Shown: positions 26,565 through 35,313, counted from the first letter of the stretch. The stretch is 64,000 nucleotides of DNA from Candidatus Zixiibacteriota bacterium (GCA_022571985.1 JACZWU010000006.1:62001-126000), one strand, 5' to 3'. Notes: generated by a model from the sequence alone, not told the origin. Translations and numbers: made by a program.

Positions 26565-27525
26565 TTTTCAATATATCCCTCAGGTGATAGGTGATTATTA
26601 TTTTTGCACCGGCTCGGGTGATGGCAGTAAGATTCTCCAGCACCATCTGTTTTTCGTCTGCAAATCCCGCTTGGGCCAGAAACTTTACAGAGGCATATTC
26701 GCCGGAGACGTTGTAGGCCGCCACCGGAAGTTTCGTGTGACGCTTGAAATCCGAAATTATATCCAGATAGGCCAGTGCCGGCTTGACCATAACGATGTCG
26801 GCCCCCTCGCTTTCATCAAGCGCTAGTTCCCGCAACGCCTCAGAGCGATTGCGAAAATCCATCTGATAACCTTTTCGGTCTCCTTTTCCCGGTGCTGAAT
26901 TGGCTGCTTCCCGGAACGGGCCGTAATACGATGAAGCATATTTAGCTGTGTAGGCCATAATGATCGTCTTTGTCAGCTGCTTTGATTCCAGTGCCTTGCG
27001 AATGGCGCCAATGCGGCCATCCATCATATCGGAGGGAGCGACGCAGTCAGACCCTGATTCCGCCAGGGCAACGGCCATGTTCGCAAGAAGTTCGACCGAA
27101 CTGTCGTTGTCGACTTCATCTTCCTTTATGATTCCGCAGTGGCCGCTATCGGTATAGGCGCACAAACAAACATCGCTGCTCACAAATAGCTCATCACCAA
27201 ACTCTTTTTTCAAAAGTCGCGTTGCACGCAGAACCGGATTTTTATCATCCATCGCAGACGCCGCCGCCGGATCTTTCCTGTCGGTTACTCCAAACAACAT
27301 TACCTTTTTAATACCCATCTTCATATCTTCAGCAATCGTTTTTACGAGCGAATCAACCGATTCGCGAAATATCCCGGATAATCCGGGAATTTCGGTACGT
27401 ACCTTGGTTCCGTCAGTAACGAAATAGGGTTGAATAAGATGGTCTATATGTAAAGAGCTTTCAAAAACCAGACCTCTAATTAAGGGAGTTCGCCTGAGTC
27501 GGCGCGGTCGCTCATTAAGATTCAT
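26545..27525 (-). CDS. hemB: Delta-aminolevulinic acid dehydratase (porphobilinogen synthase), zinc type
   Basis: The 326-aa enzyme has the three zinc-binding cysteines C120, C122 and C130 in DVCLCAYTDSGHCG, so it belongs to the Zn-site class and not the Mg-only class. The active-site lysines are in YTAKYASSYYGPFREA and VMVKPALAYLD. It condenses two 5-aminolevulinates to porphobilinogen. It overlaps hemD by 4 nt upstream and hemL by 20 nt downstream. Confidence 0.97.
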   Translation of the reverse strand: MNLNERPRRLRRTPLIRGLVFESSLHIDHLIQPYFVTDGTKVRTEIPGLSGIFRESVDSLVKTIAEDMKMGIKKVMLFGVTDRKDPAAASAMDDKNPVLRATRLLKKEFGDELFVSSDVCLCAYTDSGHCGIIKEDEVDNDSSVELLANMAVALAESGSDCVAPSDMMDGRIGAIRKALESKQLTKTIIMAYTAKYASSYYGPFREAANSAPGKGDRKGYQMDFRNRSEALRELALDESEGADIVMVKPALAYLDIISDFKRHTKLPVAAYNVSGEYASVKFLAQAGFADEKQMVLENLTAITRAGAKIIITYHLRDILKNEWICS

Positions 27526-28223
27526 GACAAATGCTCCATGACGTGGTCAATGTCAGGCTTTTCCATAATTGTGTAGCGCGACCAGCCCAGTGATGCCATC
27601 GTCGAGGCAGTAGCGTGACCGATTGCGATTGGTTTTGCCAGAGGTTTTCCAAATTGGTGTTGATAGGCGGAGATTGTAGATGGAGCGGTAAACAGGATAT
27701 AGTCGTCCGGCGACAGAGCTGTGACTAACTCACTGTCAATTTTCCGTTCCATCGTTTTGTAGCAGATTGCTGCGTAGTAATCGAAATGTTTAGCACTAAA
27801 GACAGTCACCGGGTCATAATTGACCTGCAAGGCCCGTGCGTAGATGATAGTTTCGTCACCATTGGCTATAGTCTGATCGAATTCCTCGAATAGTTTTTTT
27901 CCATAAGATTTCGTGGGCACAAAGTTAGCCGACCGTCCATACAGCTGTAAAGTCAGGTCTGTTTTATTAGCGATGGCACCGATTCGTACTTCATTCGGTA
28001 ATGTCAGCTTTAGTTGAATGAGTCGCTCGAAAAAAGAAACGACGCCGGAGCTGCTGGTAAAAAAGAGCCAGTCTATTTTTTCAGTTGAAAGTTGTGCCGG
28101 CCATTCAAACGCCAGGTGGCAAATCTCGATTACAGGCAGCGGAATTATATCGATGCCGCGAGAAGCAGCCAGCGGCTGAATTGTGTCCAGTTGACTGGCA
28201 CTTCTGGTAATCCCTAAGCGCAT
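27522..28223 (-). CDS. hemD: Uroporphyrinogen-III synthase
   Basis: HemD is poorly conserved in sequence. The 233-aa length, the two-domain alternation, LFFTSSSGVVSFFERL near residue 53, YILFTAPSTISAYQHQFG near 173 and IAIGHATASTMASLGW near 197 all fit the family. It closes and flips ring D of hydroxymethylbilane. Its position between hemC and hemB, overlapping both (10 and 4 nt), strongly supports the call. Confidence 0.9.
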   Translation of the reverse strand: MRLGITRSASQLDTIQPLAASRGIDIIPLPVIEICHLAFEWPAQLSTEKIDWLFFTSSSGVVSFFERLIQLKLTLPNEVRIGAIANKTDLTLQLYGRSANFVPTKSYGKKLFEEFDQTIANGDETIIYARALQVNYDPVTVFSAKHFDYYAAICYKTMERKIDSELVTALSPDDYILFTAPSTISAYQHQFGKPLAKPIAIGHATASTMASLGWSRYTIMEKPDIDHVMEHLS

Positions 28224-29140
28224 GATTTTACCTTTTCATTAAGACCGGCGTAGGCCCGATTTACCAACTGCTGCACATCCGTACCATTGACATCTATCCG
28301 TTTTGGTTCTGCCCATTTATCTCCGTCACGAATCCCGAGTACAGCTTTGAGGCGATGATGTTTTTCATTCGTCTCGGAATAAACTCCCAGCGGAAGTGAG
28401 CAGCCGGCATTGAATAATTTTAGTAGTCCTCGTTCAAGCGCTGACTCCAGTGAAGCGGTCTCCGAATTCAAAGGTGAGATAATTTTTTCGACATCTAAAT
28501 CATTTGATCTTATTTGAATTCCCAGCATTCCCTGAGCAGGCGCCGGTAGAAATTTCTGTGAATCAAGCAGCACGGTAACGAATTCAGAAAGGTCAAGGTC
28601 TAAGCGCTTTACTCCTGCGGCAGCAATCAAAATAGCATCGTAATGACCGTTTCGAAGTTTGGCAATTCTGGTAGGAACATTGCCGCGCAAATCTTTTACA
28701 TTCAAAGTCGGATTGTGATATACTATCTGGAATTTTCGACGGAGAGAGCTGGTACCAATAATGCCTCCCGGTTTTACCGGTAAAAGCCCGTGAGTAATCT
28801 CTGACCCTTTTTTTATCAAAAGTATCTCTCTTCTATCTGTGCGGTAACCCACCGCTCCAAGCTTCAGGCCTCGGGGCTGTGTTGTCATGACGTCCTTTAG
28901 CGAATGTACAGCTGCGTCAATCTCACCTTGGAGCAGAGCCTCCTCCAGTTCCTTAGTGAAATAGCCTGTTCCTTCCATCATCTCAAAGGGCATTTCCTTA
29001 TCAAAATCTCCCCCTGTATTTATTATTTTGATTTTTATGGAACAGTTATGCACTCGTTCCAAAATCTCTTGAATGAAATTTGCCTGATACAGAGCAAGAT
29101 CAGAGCCTCTTGAACCAATGGTCAATTTTGCCCCTCTCAT
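28214..29140 (-). CDS. hemC: Porphobilinogen deaminase (hydroxymethylbilane synthase)
   Basis: The 308-aa protein begins with the family motif LTIGSRGSDLALYQANFI. It has AAVHSLKDV (about residues 77-85), the SSLRRKFQI motif and the LRGNVPTRIAKL motif. The dipyrromethane cofactor is attached at C247 (FNAGCSLPLG). It polymerises four porphobilinogens into hydroxymethylbilane. It overlaps hemA by 4 nt and hemD by 10 nt. Confidence 0.97.
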   Translation of the reverse strand: MRGAKLTIGSRGSDLALYQANFIQEILERVHNCSIKIKIINTGGDFDKEMPFEMMEGTGYFTKELEEALLQGEIDAAVHSLKDVMTTQPRGLKLGAVGYRTDRREILLIKKGSEITHGLLPVKPGGIIGTSSLRRKFQIVYHNPTLNVKDLRGNVPTRIAKLRNGHYDAILIAAAGVKRLDLDLSEFVTVLLDSQKFLPAPAQGMLGIQIRSNDLDVEKIISPLNSETASLESALERGLLKLFNAGCSLPLGVYSETNEKHHRLKAVLGIRDGDKWAEPKRIDVNGTDVQQLVNRAYAGLNEKVKSCA

Positions 29141-30405
29141 TTAGATTTCTCTTTATTAGAACTGTAACGGAATAAATTTATCTCCGGATCTAACTGAACC
29201 AGCCGATTCGAAAGCGTTTTAACCGGCTGGTAAGATGAGAAACCAATTAATTTTGTGACAAGCTGGATTACTTCATGCCGGTCTTCTTCAGGCAGAGATG
29301 TAACTTTTTTAGAGAAAAGGTCGTCGAACGCTTTTCTCGCCAATTTAATTGAGTCGCGGTGACTTTTTTGGAAAATTGGTTTAATAGAAATTTCAATTTG
29401 TTCAGCGAGATACTTGTTGACGGAATCACCTATTATTTCGCTGGCTTGGCCTGCTTCAATAAACTTCTGACGAAGATTGTTTTGCCCGCGAGATTTGAAT
29501 TGGCCTATATCAATCAGCCTGACACAGTTGTCGTTTTTGAAAACCTCGCTAAAATCCGGCGGCATGGCCAGGTCAATACAGAGTGTACAGCTGCCGCTTC
29601 TCTGTAGTCTCTTGAGGAACGAAGAATCAAAGATCGGTTTAGGAGCAGCTGTGGCCGATACTATCGCGCTTACCGGAGGCGGGTTTTTGAGAAACGACTC
29701 CAGTGAAATTGCCTTAGAATCATATCGCGCCGCCAGCTTCTCTGCCTCTGAGAGTGTTCGGTTGACAAATAATATCTTTGCAGTTAAGGATTCGGTGATA
29801 GATCTGGCCAGTTTCTCTGTCATAATCCCGGCACCAACCAGCACGATATTTGAGTTCTTTTTTGTATCGGTCCAGACTTTCAATTCTTCTGCCGCCAAAG
29901 TGGCCATTGAGAGTGTCCCTGTGCCTAAATTCGTTTCTCGCTTGACTGTTCTTGCTGCTGTCAGTGCTTCGCGAGAGATGCTATCAAGCATCTGGTCAGC
30001 CAGCCCGGAGTCCAGAGCCTCCAGGTAAGCCTGTCGGAACTGACCGGTAATCTGAGATTCTCCTATTACCAGTGACTCCAGCGATGAGACCGTTCTAAAA
30101 AGGTGTCTGATAGCATCTCTGCCGGTATATTGATAGAAGTCATTGGGGAAAAAACTGAGCTCACGTCCGTCTTTAAAGAAAAAGTCAATAATATTGTGCA
30201 ATATGCGGGTGCCCGAATTTTTTGGAGAAGCCATATAGATGAACTCTACCCTGTTGCAGGTAGATAAATAAATCAGCTCTTTAGCTCCGAGCCGGGACTT
30301 TAGCAGATGCAATTTTTTAGTCCGGCTTTCCTTATCGAGACTTAGGCGGGCAAGCAAAGGCATGTTCTGCTGCCAGATTGAGGTTCCAACTATACCGAAT
30401 TCCAT
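29137..30405 (-). CDS. hemA: Glutamyl-tRNA reductase
   Basis: With the ATG at 30405 the protein has 422 aa. A TTG 33 nt upstream is in frame but gives an N-terminus that homologues lack. The catalytic cysteine is C50 in YLSTCNRVEFIY. The NADPH domain has IVLVGAGIMTEKLARS near residue 187, and a C-terminal dimerisation helix region is present. It reduces Glu-tRNA to glutamate-1-semialdehyde, so the cell makes heme by the C5 route. hemH lies 75 nt upstream on the same strand. Confidence 0.96.
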   Translation of the reverse strand: MEFGIVGTSIWQQNMPLLARLSLDKESRTKKLHLLKSRLGAKELIYLSTCNRVEFIYMASPKNSGTRILHNIIDFFFKDGRELSFFPNDFYQYTGRDAIRHLFRTVSSLESLVIGESQITGQFRQAYLEALDSGLADQMLDSISREALTAARTVKRETNLGTGTLSMATLAAEELKVWTDTKKNSNIVLVGAGIMTEKLARSITESLTAKILFVNRTLSEAEKLAARYDSKAISLESFLKNPPPVSAIVSATAAPKPIFDSSFLKRLQRSGSCTLCIDLAMPPDFSEVFKNDNCVRLIDIGQFKSRGQNNLRQKFIEAGQASEIIGDSVNKYLAEQIEISIKPIFQKSHRDSIKLARKAFDDLFSKKVTSLPEEDRHEVIQLVTKLIGFSSYQPVKTLSNRLVQLDPEINLFRYSSNKEKSK

Positions 30406-30480
30406 CGTTAAATCTGTTCCTTTTTTCAGTTGCTTCAATTTCTAAATCTCTTATTATCTAATTTCGAATTTCCACCGTCA

Positions 30481-31593
30481 TCAATTCTTCGAAAATCCCG
30501 GTATAAACTCTGCTTCACGGTTATTCTGTAGGGGAAAATCAGAAGAAACAATTAAATCAACTGCCGTCTCAATCCAGGTTGGGTGCAGATTAAGTGAAGG
30601 GACTATAACGCATTTTTCTCCACCTGCCGCTAAAAAATCTTTTGCCCCCCGGATTCCCAATTCCTCGATTGTTTCCAGGCAGTCTGCTACAAAAGCTGGA
30701 GAAAAAATTGCCAGTTTCTTAATGCCTTTTTTCGGCAGGGTATCAAGAAGTACATCGGTGTACGGCTTTAGCCAGGGATCGCGGCCCAGACGGGATTGAA
30801 AAGAAACAGTATAACGACTGCCCGACAGCCCCAGTTCCTGTGAAATTAGTCGGGCTGTTGCATAGCAATGAGCTCGATAACAGAAGAAATTTGTCGCACC
30901 GATTTTGGTGCAGCAATCTTTATCTGCCAGACAATGCTTTCCATGAGACAGGTCAGATTTGATAATGTGTCGCTCTGGTAAACCATGGAAACTAAATAAA
31001 AAATGATCAAATTCTTCAACATCTATATTTTCTCTCGCTACATCTGCAAATGACTTAATAAACCTGGGATTATCATAAAAAAGCGGAAGTGTAGTAATAT
31101 TTGGGACGTTCCAGAATTTTGAAGCAACACGGAACACTTCTTCCATGGTGCTGCCCACTGTGGCTGAAGCGTATTGCGGATATAAGGGGAAAACGCGAAT
31201 ATTTCTAATCCCGGCAGATTGAAATTCGTCCATCGCCTGCTCTATGGAATGGCTCCCATAACGCATTGCAAGCTTAACAACAAATCGATCTGGAAATTTT
31301 CCATCGAGCCGCTTTTGAATCTTCCGTGTAAATTCTTCTCCGCATACAATGATTGGCGAGCCCTTGTCTGTCCAGATTTTGCGGTAGGCACTGGCTGATT
31401 TGGCCGGGCGAAAGGGAAGAATTATCAGGTTCAGCACGAAAGCGCGAACAAATGGGGAAATATTGAGAACTCGCGGGTCCGAGAGAAACTGCCTCAAATA
31501 TTTGCGGACTTCTTTAGTCCGCGGCGCATCAGGGGTGCCTATATTTACGAGCAATACCCCGTAGCGTGAATTCTTATAATGAGACTCAACCAT
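30481..31593 (-). CDS. hemH: Ferrochelatase with internal cysteine cluster
   Basis: The 370-aa enzyme has the catalytic histidine H203 in FSFHGLPERH and the FAPAFVADCLETIEELG-like acidic helix (SPAFVADCLETIEELG, about residues 278-293). Between them is an internal cysteine set, C221, C227, C228, C238 and C243 (HCLADKDCC and CYRAHC), typical of ferrochelatases with an internal 2Fe-2S cluster instead of a C-terminal one. It inserts Fe(II) into porphyrin. It is the first gene of the minus-strand heme unit, divergent from hemF. Confidence 0.95.
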   Translation of the reverse strand: MVESHYKNSRYGVLLVNIGTPDAPRTKEVRKYLRQFLSDPRVLNISPFVRAFVLNLIILPFRPAKSASAYRKIWTDKGSPIIVCGEEFTRKIQKRLDGKFPDRFVVKLAMRYGSHSIEQAMDEFQSAGIRNIRVFPLYPQYASATVGSTMEEVFRVASKFWNVPNITTLPLFYDNPRFIKSFADVARENIDVEEFDHFLFSFHGLPERHIIKSDLSHGKHCLADKDCCTKIGATNFFCYRAHCYATARLISQELGLSGSRYTVSFQSRLGRDPWLKPYTDVLLDTLPKKGIKKLAIFSPAFVADCLETIEELGIRGAKDFLAAGGEKCVIVPSLNLHPTWIETAVDLIVSSDFPLQNNREAEFIPGFSKN

Positions 31594-31704
31594 ACTAAAC
31601 AGACTTCATCATTTAAATAAAACTTATGCTCAAGCTATATTCTTTCGGCGACATTAATATTATCTTACAATATCAAACAGTAAATTCTAGTCTTTTCGGT
31701 TCAA

Positions 31705-31726
31705 AAATTGTCATCAAATTGTCATC
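31705..31726. promoter_or_regulatory. Tandem 11-bp repeat between divergent hemH and hemF, possible operator
   Basis: AAATTGTCATC occurs twice without a gap or mismatch, at 31705-31715 and 31716-31726. The period of about one helical turn would put two regulator contacts on one face of the DNA. It lies in the 284-nt region shared by the divergent heme units. No regulator for it is known; the role is inferred. Confidence 0.4.
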
Positions 31727-31877
31727 GAGTAATAGTATCATCTGTTTTTATAAGCCTAATAAGATTTTTCAGCTGCAACTTCCAAAATTGTGTAAGTCAA
31801 ACATCAAAAGTTTTTTCTCTTTTCGTTAAGTTTTGATTTGCAGATAAGCCAAAGTAACCCCAAATTTGAAGTATAAT

Positions 31878-32762
31878 ATGTTGTTCTCATCGCTTTATTC
31901 AGAAATGGAACTGTATATCGCAGAATTGCAAAAGACAATCTGCGACAGTCTCTTGCAGTTCGACTCAGCAATTACCCGAGATCATTCGTGGGAACGCCAG
32001 GAAGGTGGAGGTGGTCTTACAAGAGCGATAGACGATAGTACCATATTCGAAAAAGGTGGTGTCAATACTTCCAGCGTCTTCGGCAAGTTGCCAGAAGAGA
32101 TTGCCAAACAGCTAAAAGTAGAGTCGATGCAGTTCGCAGCCTGCGGCCTGTCGCTCATTTTGCATCCGCGATCGCCTCGAATTCCCAGCATACACTTGAA
32201 TGTACGCTTTTTTGAAATGGAAAATGGCGACTCCTGGTTCGGCGGTGGAACAGACTTGACCCCTTATTATCCTCATGAGGAAGATTTCGTACTATTTCAC
32301 CGGACTTTAAAACAAGCATGTGAGTCGATAATGCCCGACTCTTATGAGCAGTTTAAACGCCGCTCTGATGAATATTTTTACCTGCCACACCGAGGAGAAA
32401 TGCGGGGTATTGGAGGTATCTTCTTCGATTATCTAAGAGAGGACGACGAGAAACATTTCAAGTTGGTTCAGGAAGTAGGTAACTGTTTCTTACCTTCATA
32501 CCTGCCTATCCTCAAGCGTCGCAAGGACGAGGCTTACTCAGAGAACGACCGAGAGTTTCAGTTGATTCGGCGAGGACGGTACGTTGAATTCAATCTGCTT
32601 TATGACCGCGGGACACTGTTTGGATTGAAGTCCCACGGCCGGGTAGAATCAATTTTCATGTCATTGCCGCCAACTGTCCTTTTCCCATATGATTGGCACC
32701 CTGCCAAGGGAACTCCTCACGAACAGATGATGGAATATTATCAACCCAAAGACTGGGCTTGA
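31878..32762 (+). CDS. hemF: Oxygen-dependent coproporphyrinogen III oxidase
   Basis: The 294-aa protein (ATG at 31878; a later ATG at 31905 is also possible) has the HemF segments WERQEGGGGLTRAIDDSTIF, SIHLNVRFFE, GGGTDLTPYYPHEEDFVLFH and YLPHRGEMRGIGGIFFDYL, and the C-terminal WHPAKGTPHEQM. It decarboxylates coproporphyrinogen III using O2. It is transcribed away from the rest of the heme genes from a shared intergenic region, and so may be controlled separately. Confidence 0.96.
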   Translation: MLFSSLYSEMELYIAELQKTICDSLLQFDSAITRDHSWERQEGGGGLTRAIDDSTIFEKGGVNTSSVFGKLPEEIAKQLKVESMQFAACGLSLILHPRSPRIPSIHLNVRFFEMENGDSWFGGGTDLTPYYPHEEDFVLFHRTLKQACESIMPDSYEQFKRRSDEYFYLPHRGEMRGIGGIFFDYLREDDEKHFKLVQEVGNCFLPSYLPILKRRKDEAYSENDREFQLIRRGRYVEFNLLYDRGTLFGLKSHGRVESIFMSLPPTVLFPYDWHPAKGTPHEQMMEYYQPKDWA

Positions 32763-32959
32763 TAAATTAATTCTTAGGATCTGTCCTCACAAGCTTTTCT
32801 TGACCGATTTAGTCAGCAGCAAAAACATGGCTTTCATCCGGAAGACGTCGGATTTAGTTCAGAATGTGTAATCCAAAGCAATAGCAATCACCGCTATCAT
32901 TATCAATTAGGCAGAGCTCCGACACCTATCATCTGTGGATATTCTAAAAGCAAGAGTCT

Positions 32960-33057
32960 AATGGCGGAGACTTGGGATACATACAGAACTTATTTGAGTT
33001 CAGCACTCTCCAATTTCAACAGGTCGATTAGATATTCGCGAAGCCATTAACAATGGC
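32960..33057. repeat. ~95-bp dispersed repeat, copy 1, next to a tRNA-Ser 3' remnant
   Basis: Bases 32960-33057 match 40290-40384 closely across CTTGGGATACATA, AGAACTTATTTGAGTTCAGC, ACTCTCCAATTT, CAGGTCGATTAGATATTC and GCGAAGCCATTA. A 27-nt part recurs at 39332-39358. An 11-bp direct repeat AATGGCGGAGA brackets this copy (32960-32970 and 33052-33062). It is the main content of the 633-nt gap 32763-33395, together with the two elements listed next. Confidence 0.75.
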
Positions 33058-33073
33058 GGAGAGGCAGGGATTC
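33054..33073 (-). pseudogene. 3' terminal fragment of a tRNA-Ser gene
   Basis: On the minus strand the 20 nt read GAATCCCTGCCTCTCCGCCA. This matches the T-arm/acceptor end plus CCA of a typical bacterial tRNA-Ser at 19 of 20 positions. The rest of a tRNA cannot be formed, because upstream sequence diverges at once. It directly abuts the ~95-bp repeat, as the intact tRNA-Leu does at the second copy. Confidence 0.5.
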
Positions 33074-33144
33074 TCCGTGTGGGTTTTTGGCTAACTTCAT
33101 ACTATGCCGAAATTTAGACATAATTTGTTGCCCTGTCAATGGTT

Positions 33145-33204
33145 AAGTAGATGAAAGTAGGAGTAAGTAGAGCCAAGTAGAAGCAACTTACTCCAAGTAG
33201 ATAG
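33145..33204. repeat. Imperfect 10-bp tandem repeat, AAGTAGNNNN x6
   Basis: Six consecutive 10-nt units begin with AAGTAG (units 1-4 and 6; unit 5 is AACTTACTCC). The region is non-coding. Its period is near one DNA turn. Beyond it, 33205-33395 shows no feature I can name. Confidence 0.65.
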
Positions 33205-33395
33205 TTAGAAAATCGTTAGAAAGGAAATGGAGATTCTTACAAAAAGCTAAGTGTGATAAATAGTATTTGCTCTTCTTATATTTCTTCCTCAATCTAATTG
33301 TGGTTCCGACTGATTCACGTCTTCTAGTCAGTCTCAGTTAGCAATTTTTGTATCCAAACGATGAATAGTAGATCGTTTGTTAGGAGATTAACCCA

Positions 33396-34031
33396 CTATT
33401 CCAAACCTAGGCTCTTCTTAGTGTGTAACGAAGGCAGTTCAGTTCTTTCGCCTGCTAATTTATCAAGTGAAATTATGTTTAATGCAAAGACGCCCGACGT
33501 ATACTTCTTCTTTTTTTTCAATGATTGGTAAAGTGCGAACGGCGTGTATGAAAAAGAAACATAACAACTATCAGTCATCCAGATCAATATAGGTTTTCTA
33601 TCTTCTATCACTCTATACTTGCCTAACCCAGACACCTTAAATTCTTTGCCGAAGTACTGTTTACAAATACTGATTATTTCAAGCGCCAAGCTGTCGATCT
33701 CCGAGTAGTCCCCTCGCGGAGAACCGTACAAATCGACTGAATGCAATTCTCCGGATTCCAGACCCAAAAAATCTTTGATGGATACTTCGATTGAACAGTT
33801 ATATGATGCGATATGGAAATATTTGTTATCAGTTAATTCTTCATGGTAACAGGGCATAGAGTCGTCAGGTTCGAGATTTCTTACTTTCTTTAACACCGAC
33901 ATTGATTGTCCCAGAAACATGTTGTTATCGTCCATAAATTCATATGGAACAGTCACTCCACTATTAGTAACACCGCATGAAGTTAAGGATGTAAGATACA
34001 GGCAACAAAAAATAGAATACACTCTTTTCAT
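33396..34031 (-). CDS. Putative lipoprotein, 211 aa
   Basis: I start at the ATG at 34031 because it begins a signal sequence ending in a lipobox, L-T-S-C with the cysteine at residue 19. A longer in-frame start at 34094 would bury this signal. The mature domain has mixed charge and no family I recognise; it includes a MPCYHEELTDNKYFHIASYN stretch and two more cysteines. Composition is AT-rich compared with the heme genes. Repeats lie on both sides, suggesting accessory DNA. Confidence 0.6.
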   Translation of the reverse strand: MKRVYSIFCCLYLTSLTSCGVTNSGVTVPYEFMDDNNMFLGQSMSVLKKVRNLEPDDSMPCYHEELTDNKYFHIASYNCSIEVSIKDFLGLESGELHSVDLYGSPRGDYSEIDSLALEIISICKQYFGKEFKVSGLGKYRVIEDRKPILIWMTDSCYVSFSYTPFALYQSLKKKKKYTSGVFALNIISLDKLAGERTELPSLHTKKSLGLE

Positions 34032-34147
34032 AAGTTGTTTTTGCTGATCGAAATTTCTTGAATACGTATTGTCTTTAAGCATTAGAGTTGGCACCTAATC
34101 TTGGTTGGGAAGCTTACCACGAGCTCTTTTCGGTGGTGGTTTCTTAG

Positions 34148-34249
34148 GCCGGGTGGCCCAACCTCTTGAGCGTGGGTGGCCCATCCCTTGCGGCGAGTTT
34201 TAGTCTGCTTCATATCTTGCTACAGAATTCATTTCTTATCTAATTACAA
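34148..34249. repeat. GGGTGGCCCATCCCTTG repeat, second copy, within the 34032-34385 gap
   Basis: Bases 34174-34249 are the partner of 22382-22455, about 12 kb away, and keep the same order of blocks. A related GCCGGGTGGCCCAACCTCTTG lies directly before it (34148). The remaining 34250-34385 stretch shows no gene or strong hairpin. Confidence 0.65.
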
Positions 34250-34385
34250 GGCGAATTATTATGGCGGAATAACAGGGTGAGCATGCTGAGTTTGATGTAG
34301 CAGCCAAGTCCAACGCCGATAGGATGCTCTGGCATTTGTATACGCATTAGCTTTCTTCCTGTTCCCTGGTCAGTATCTACTACTA

Positions 34386-35063
34386 TCAGTTAGATCGTTT
34401 CCCAACTTTCTTTTTGATGTCAACACGGATTCGTCGAGCGGCATCCAGGCCAATTGCCAGAGACTGTCGTTCCAGTTTTAGCATAATCGGGCCACCAAAA
34501 GGCGCGTGCTCTTTAACCAGCACTTCACTGCCAATCTTCAGTTTCAGACCAGTCAGATACCGCAGGAATTCCGGATCATGGTCGGATACTTCAACCACAC
34601 ATCCTGTTTCGCCTTCATTCACTTGGTCGAGGGGTATGCCACGGCTTAATGGCATGTTACCGTCCTTGCCCGGTATAGTATGACCGTGAGGGTCGAATTT
34701 CGGCCTTCCCAGAAAATTGAATATGCGTTCAATCAGCTTGTTACTTATGACGTGCTCAAGGACCTCGGCGTCCTCGTGTATTTCGTCCCAGGGAATATCT
34801 AACGTTTTGTTTAGAAACAGCTCTATTAACCTGTGGCGCCTAAGCAAATCTACGGCTATCCGCTGGCCTCGCTTAGTTAGCAGTACACCCTTATAAGGTT
34901 TGTGCGATAAATAGCCTTCAGCGGCAAGATGTTTCACCATGCCGCTAACCGAAGGCATTTTTACGCCCATACTCCTGGCAATATCCTTGGTAAACACCCG
35001 TTGATTCTTGCCCTGGAGCTCATACACCGTCTTTATGTAATCCTCAATGGATCTGCTTGGCAT
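34386..35063 (-). CDS. DtxR/MntR-family metal-dependent repressor
   Basis: The 225-aa protein has an N-terminal winged helix (residues ~5-60; VFTKDIARSMGVKMPSVSGMVKHL), a dimerisation and metal domain (~65-140, with RRHRLIELFL, EDAEVLEHVIS and FDPHGHTIPG giving His/Glu ligands) and a C-terminal SH3-like FeoA domain (~150-215). Members repress uptake genes when Fe(II) or Mn(II) is bound. It is divergent from the multicopper oxidase-ZIP-cupredoxin genes, 299 nt away, so it is their likely regulator (inference). Whether it senses Fe or Mn cannot be told from sequence alone. Confidence 0.93.
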   Translation of the reverse strand: MPSRSIEDYIKTVYELQGKNQRVFTKDIARSMGVKMPSVSGMVKHLAAEGYLSHKPYKGVLLTKRGQRIAVDLLRRHRLIELFLNKTLDIPWDEIHEDAEVLEHVISNKLIERIFNFLGRPKFDPHGHTIPGKDGNMPLSRGIPLDQVNEGETGCVVEVSDHDPEFLRYLTGLKLKIGSEVLVKEHAPFGGPIMLKLERQSLAIGLDAARRIRVDIKKKVGKRSN

Positions 35064-35194
35064 CTAAAATCTCGCTTCCATAGTCGCCTTATTCTATAAG
35101 CATTATACAACGAGTTTGCAGGCAGAAAAACGATTTTTTTGGATTTTATAATATAGAATTTACCGTCAAATCGTGTCGTAAGTCTTTTCAGTAA

Positions 35195-35313
35195 TTAGGG
35201 TTAGGAGTTCTTTCGATAATGATGAAGTGGCGTTCCTGGATTTGGAGAACCTAATAAGGCTTGACTATTAATGAAAATACGTTTAAGCTTCTCTTAAAGT
35301 TTGTCGAACCTAA
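35195..35313. promoter_or_regulatory. Candidate DtxR-type operator half-sites in the shared promoter region
   Basis: TTAGGGTTAGG (35195-35205), AACCTAATAAGGC (35248-35260) and AACCTAA (35307-35313) resemble the TTAGGNTAG.../...AACCTAA half-sites recognised by DtxR/IdeR proteins. They lie between the divergent repressor gene and the multicopper oxidase gene. No full palindrome of the classical operator is seen, so binding is inferred. The rest of the 299-nt region (35064-35362) has no gene. Confidence 0.35.

Noticed and set aside
33054-33140. A complete tRNA-Ser gene
   Set aside because: Only the last 20 nt match; no anticodon or D-arm can be formed from the adjacent bases.
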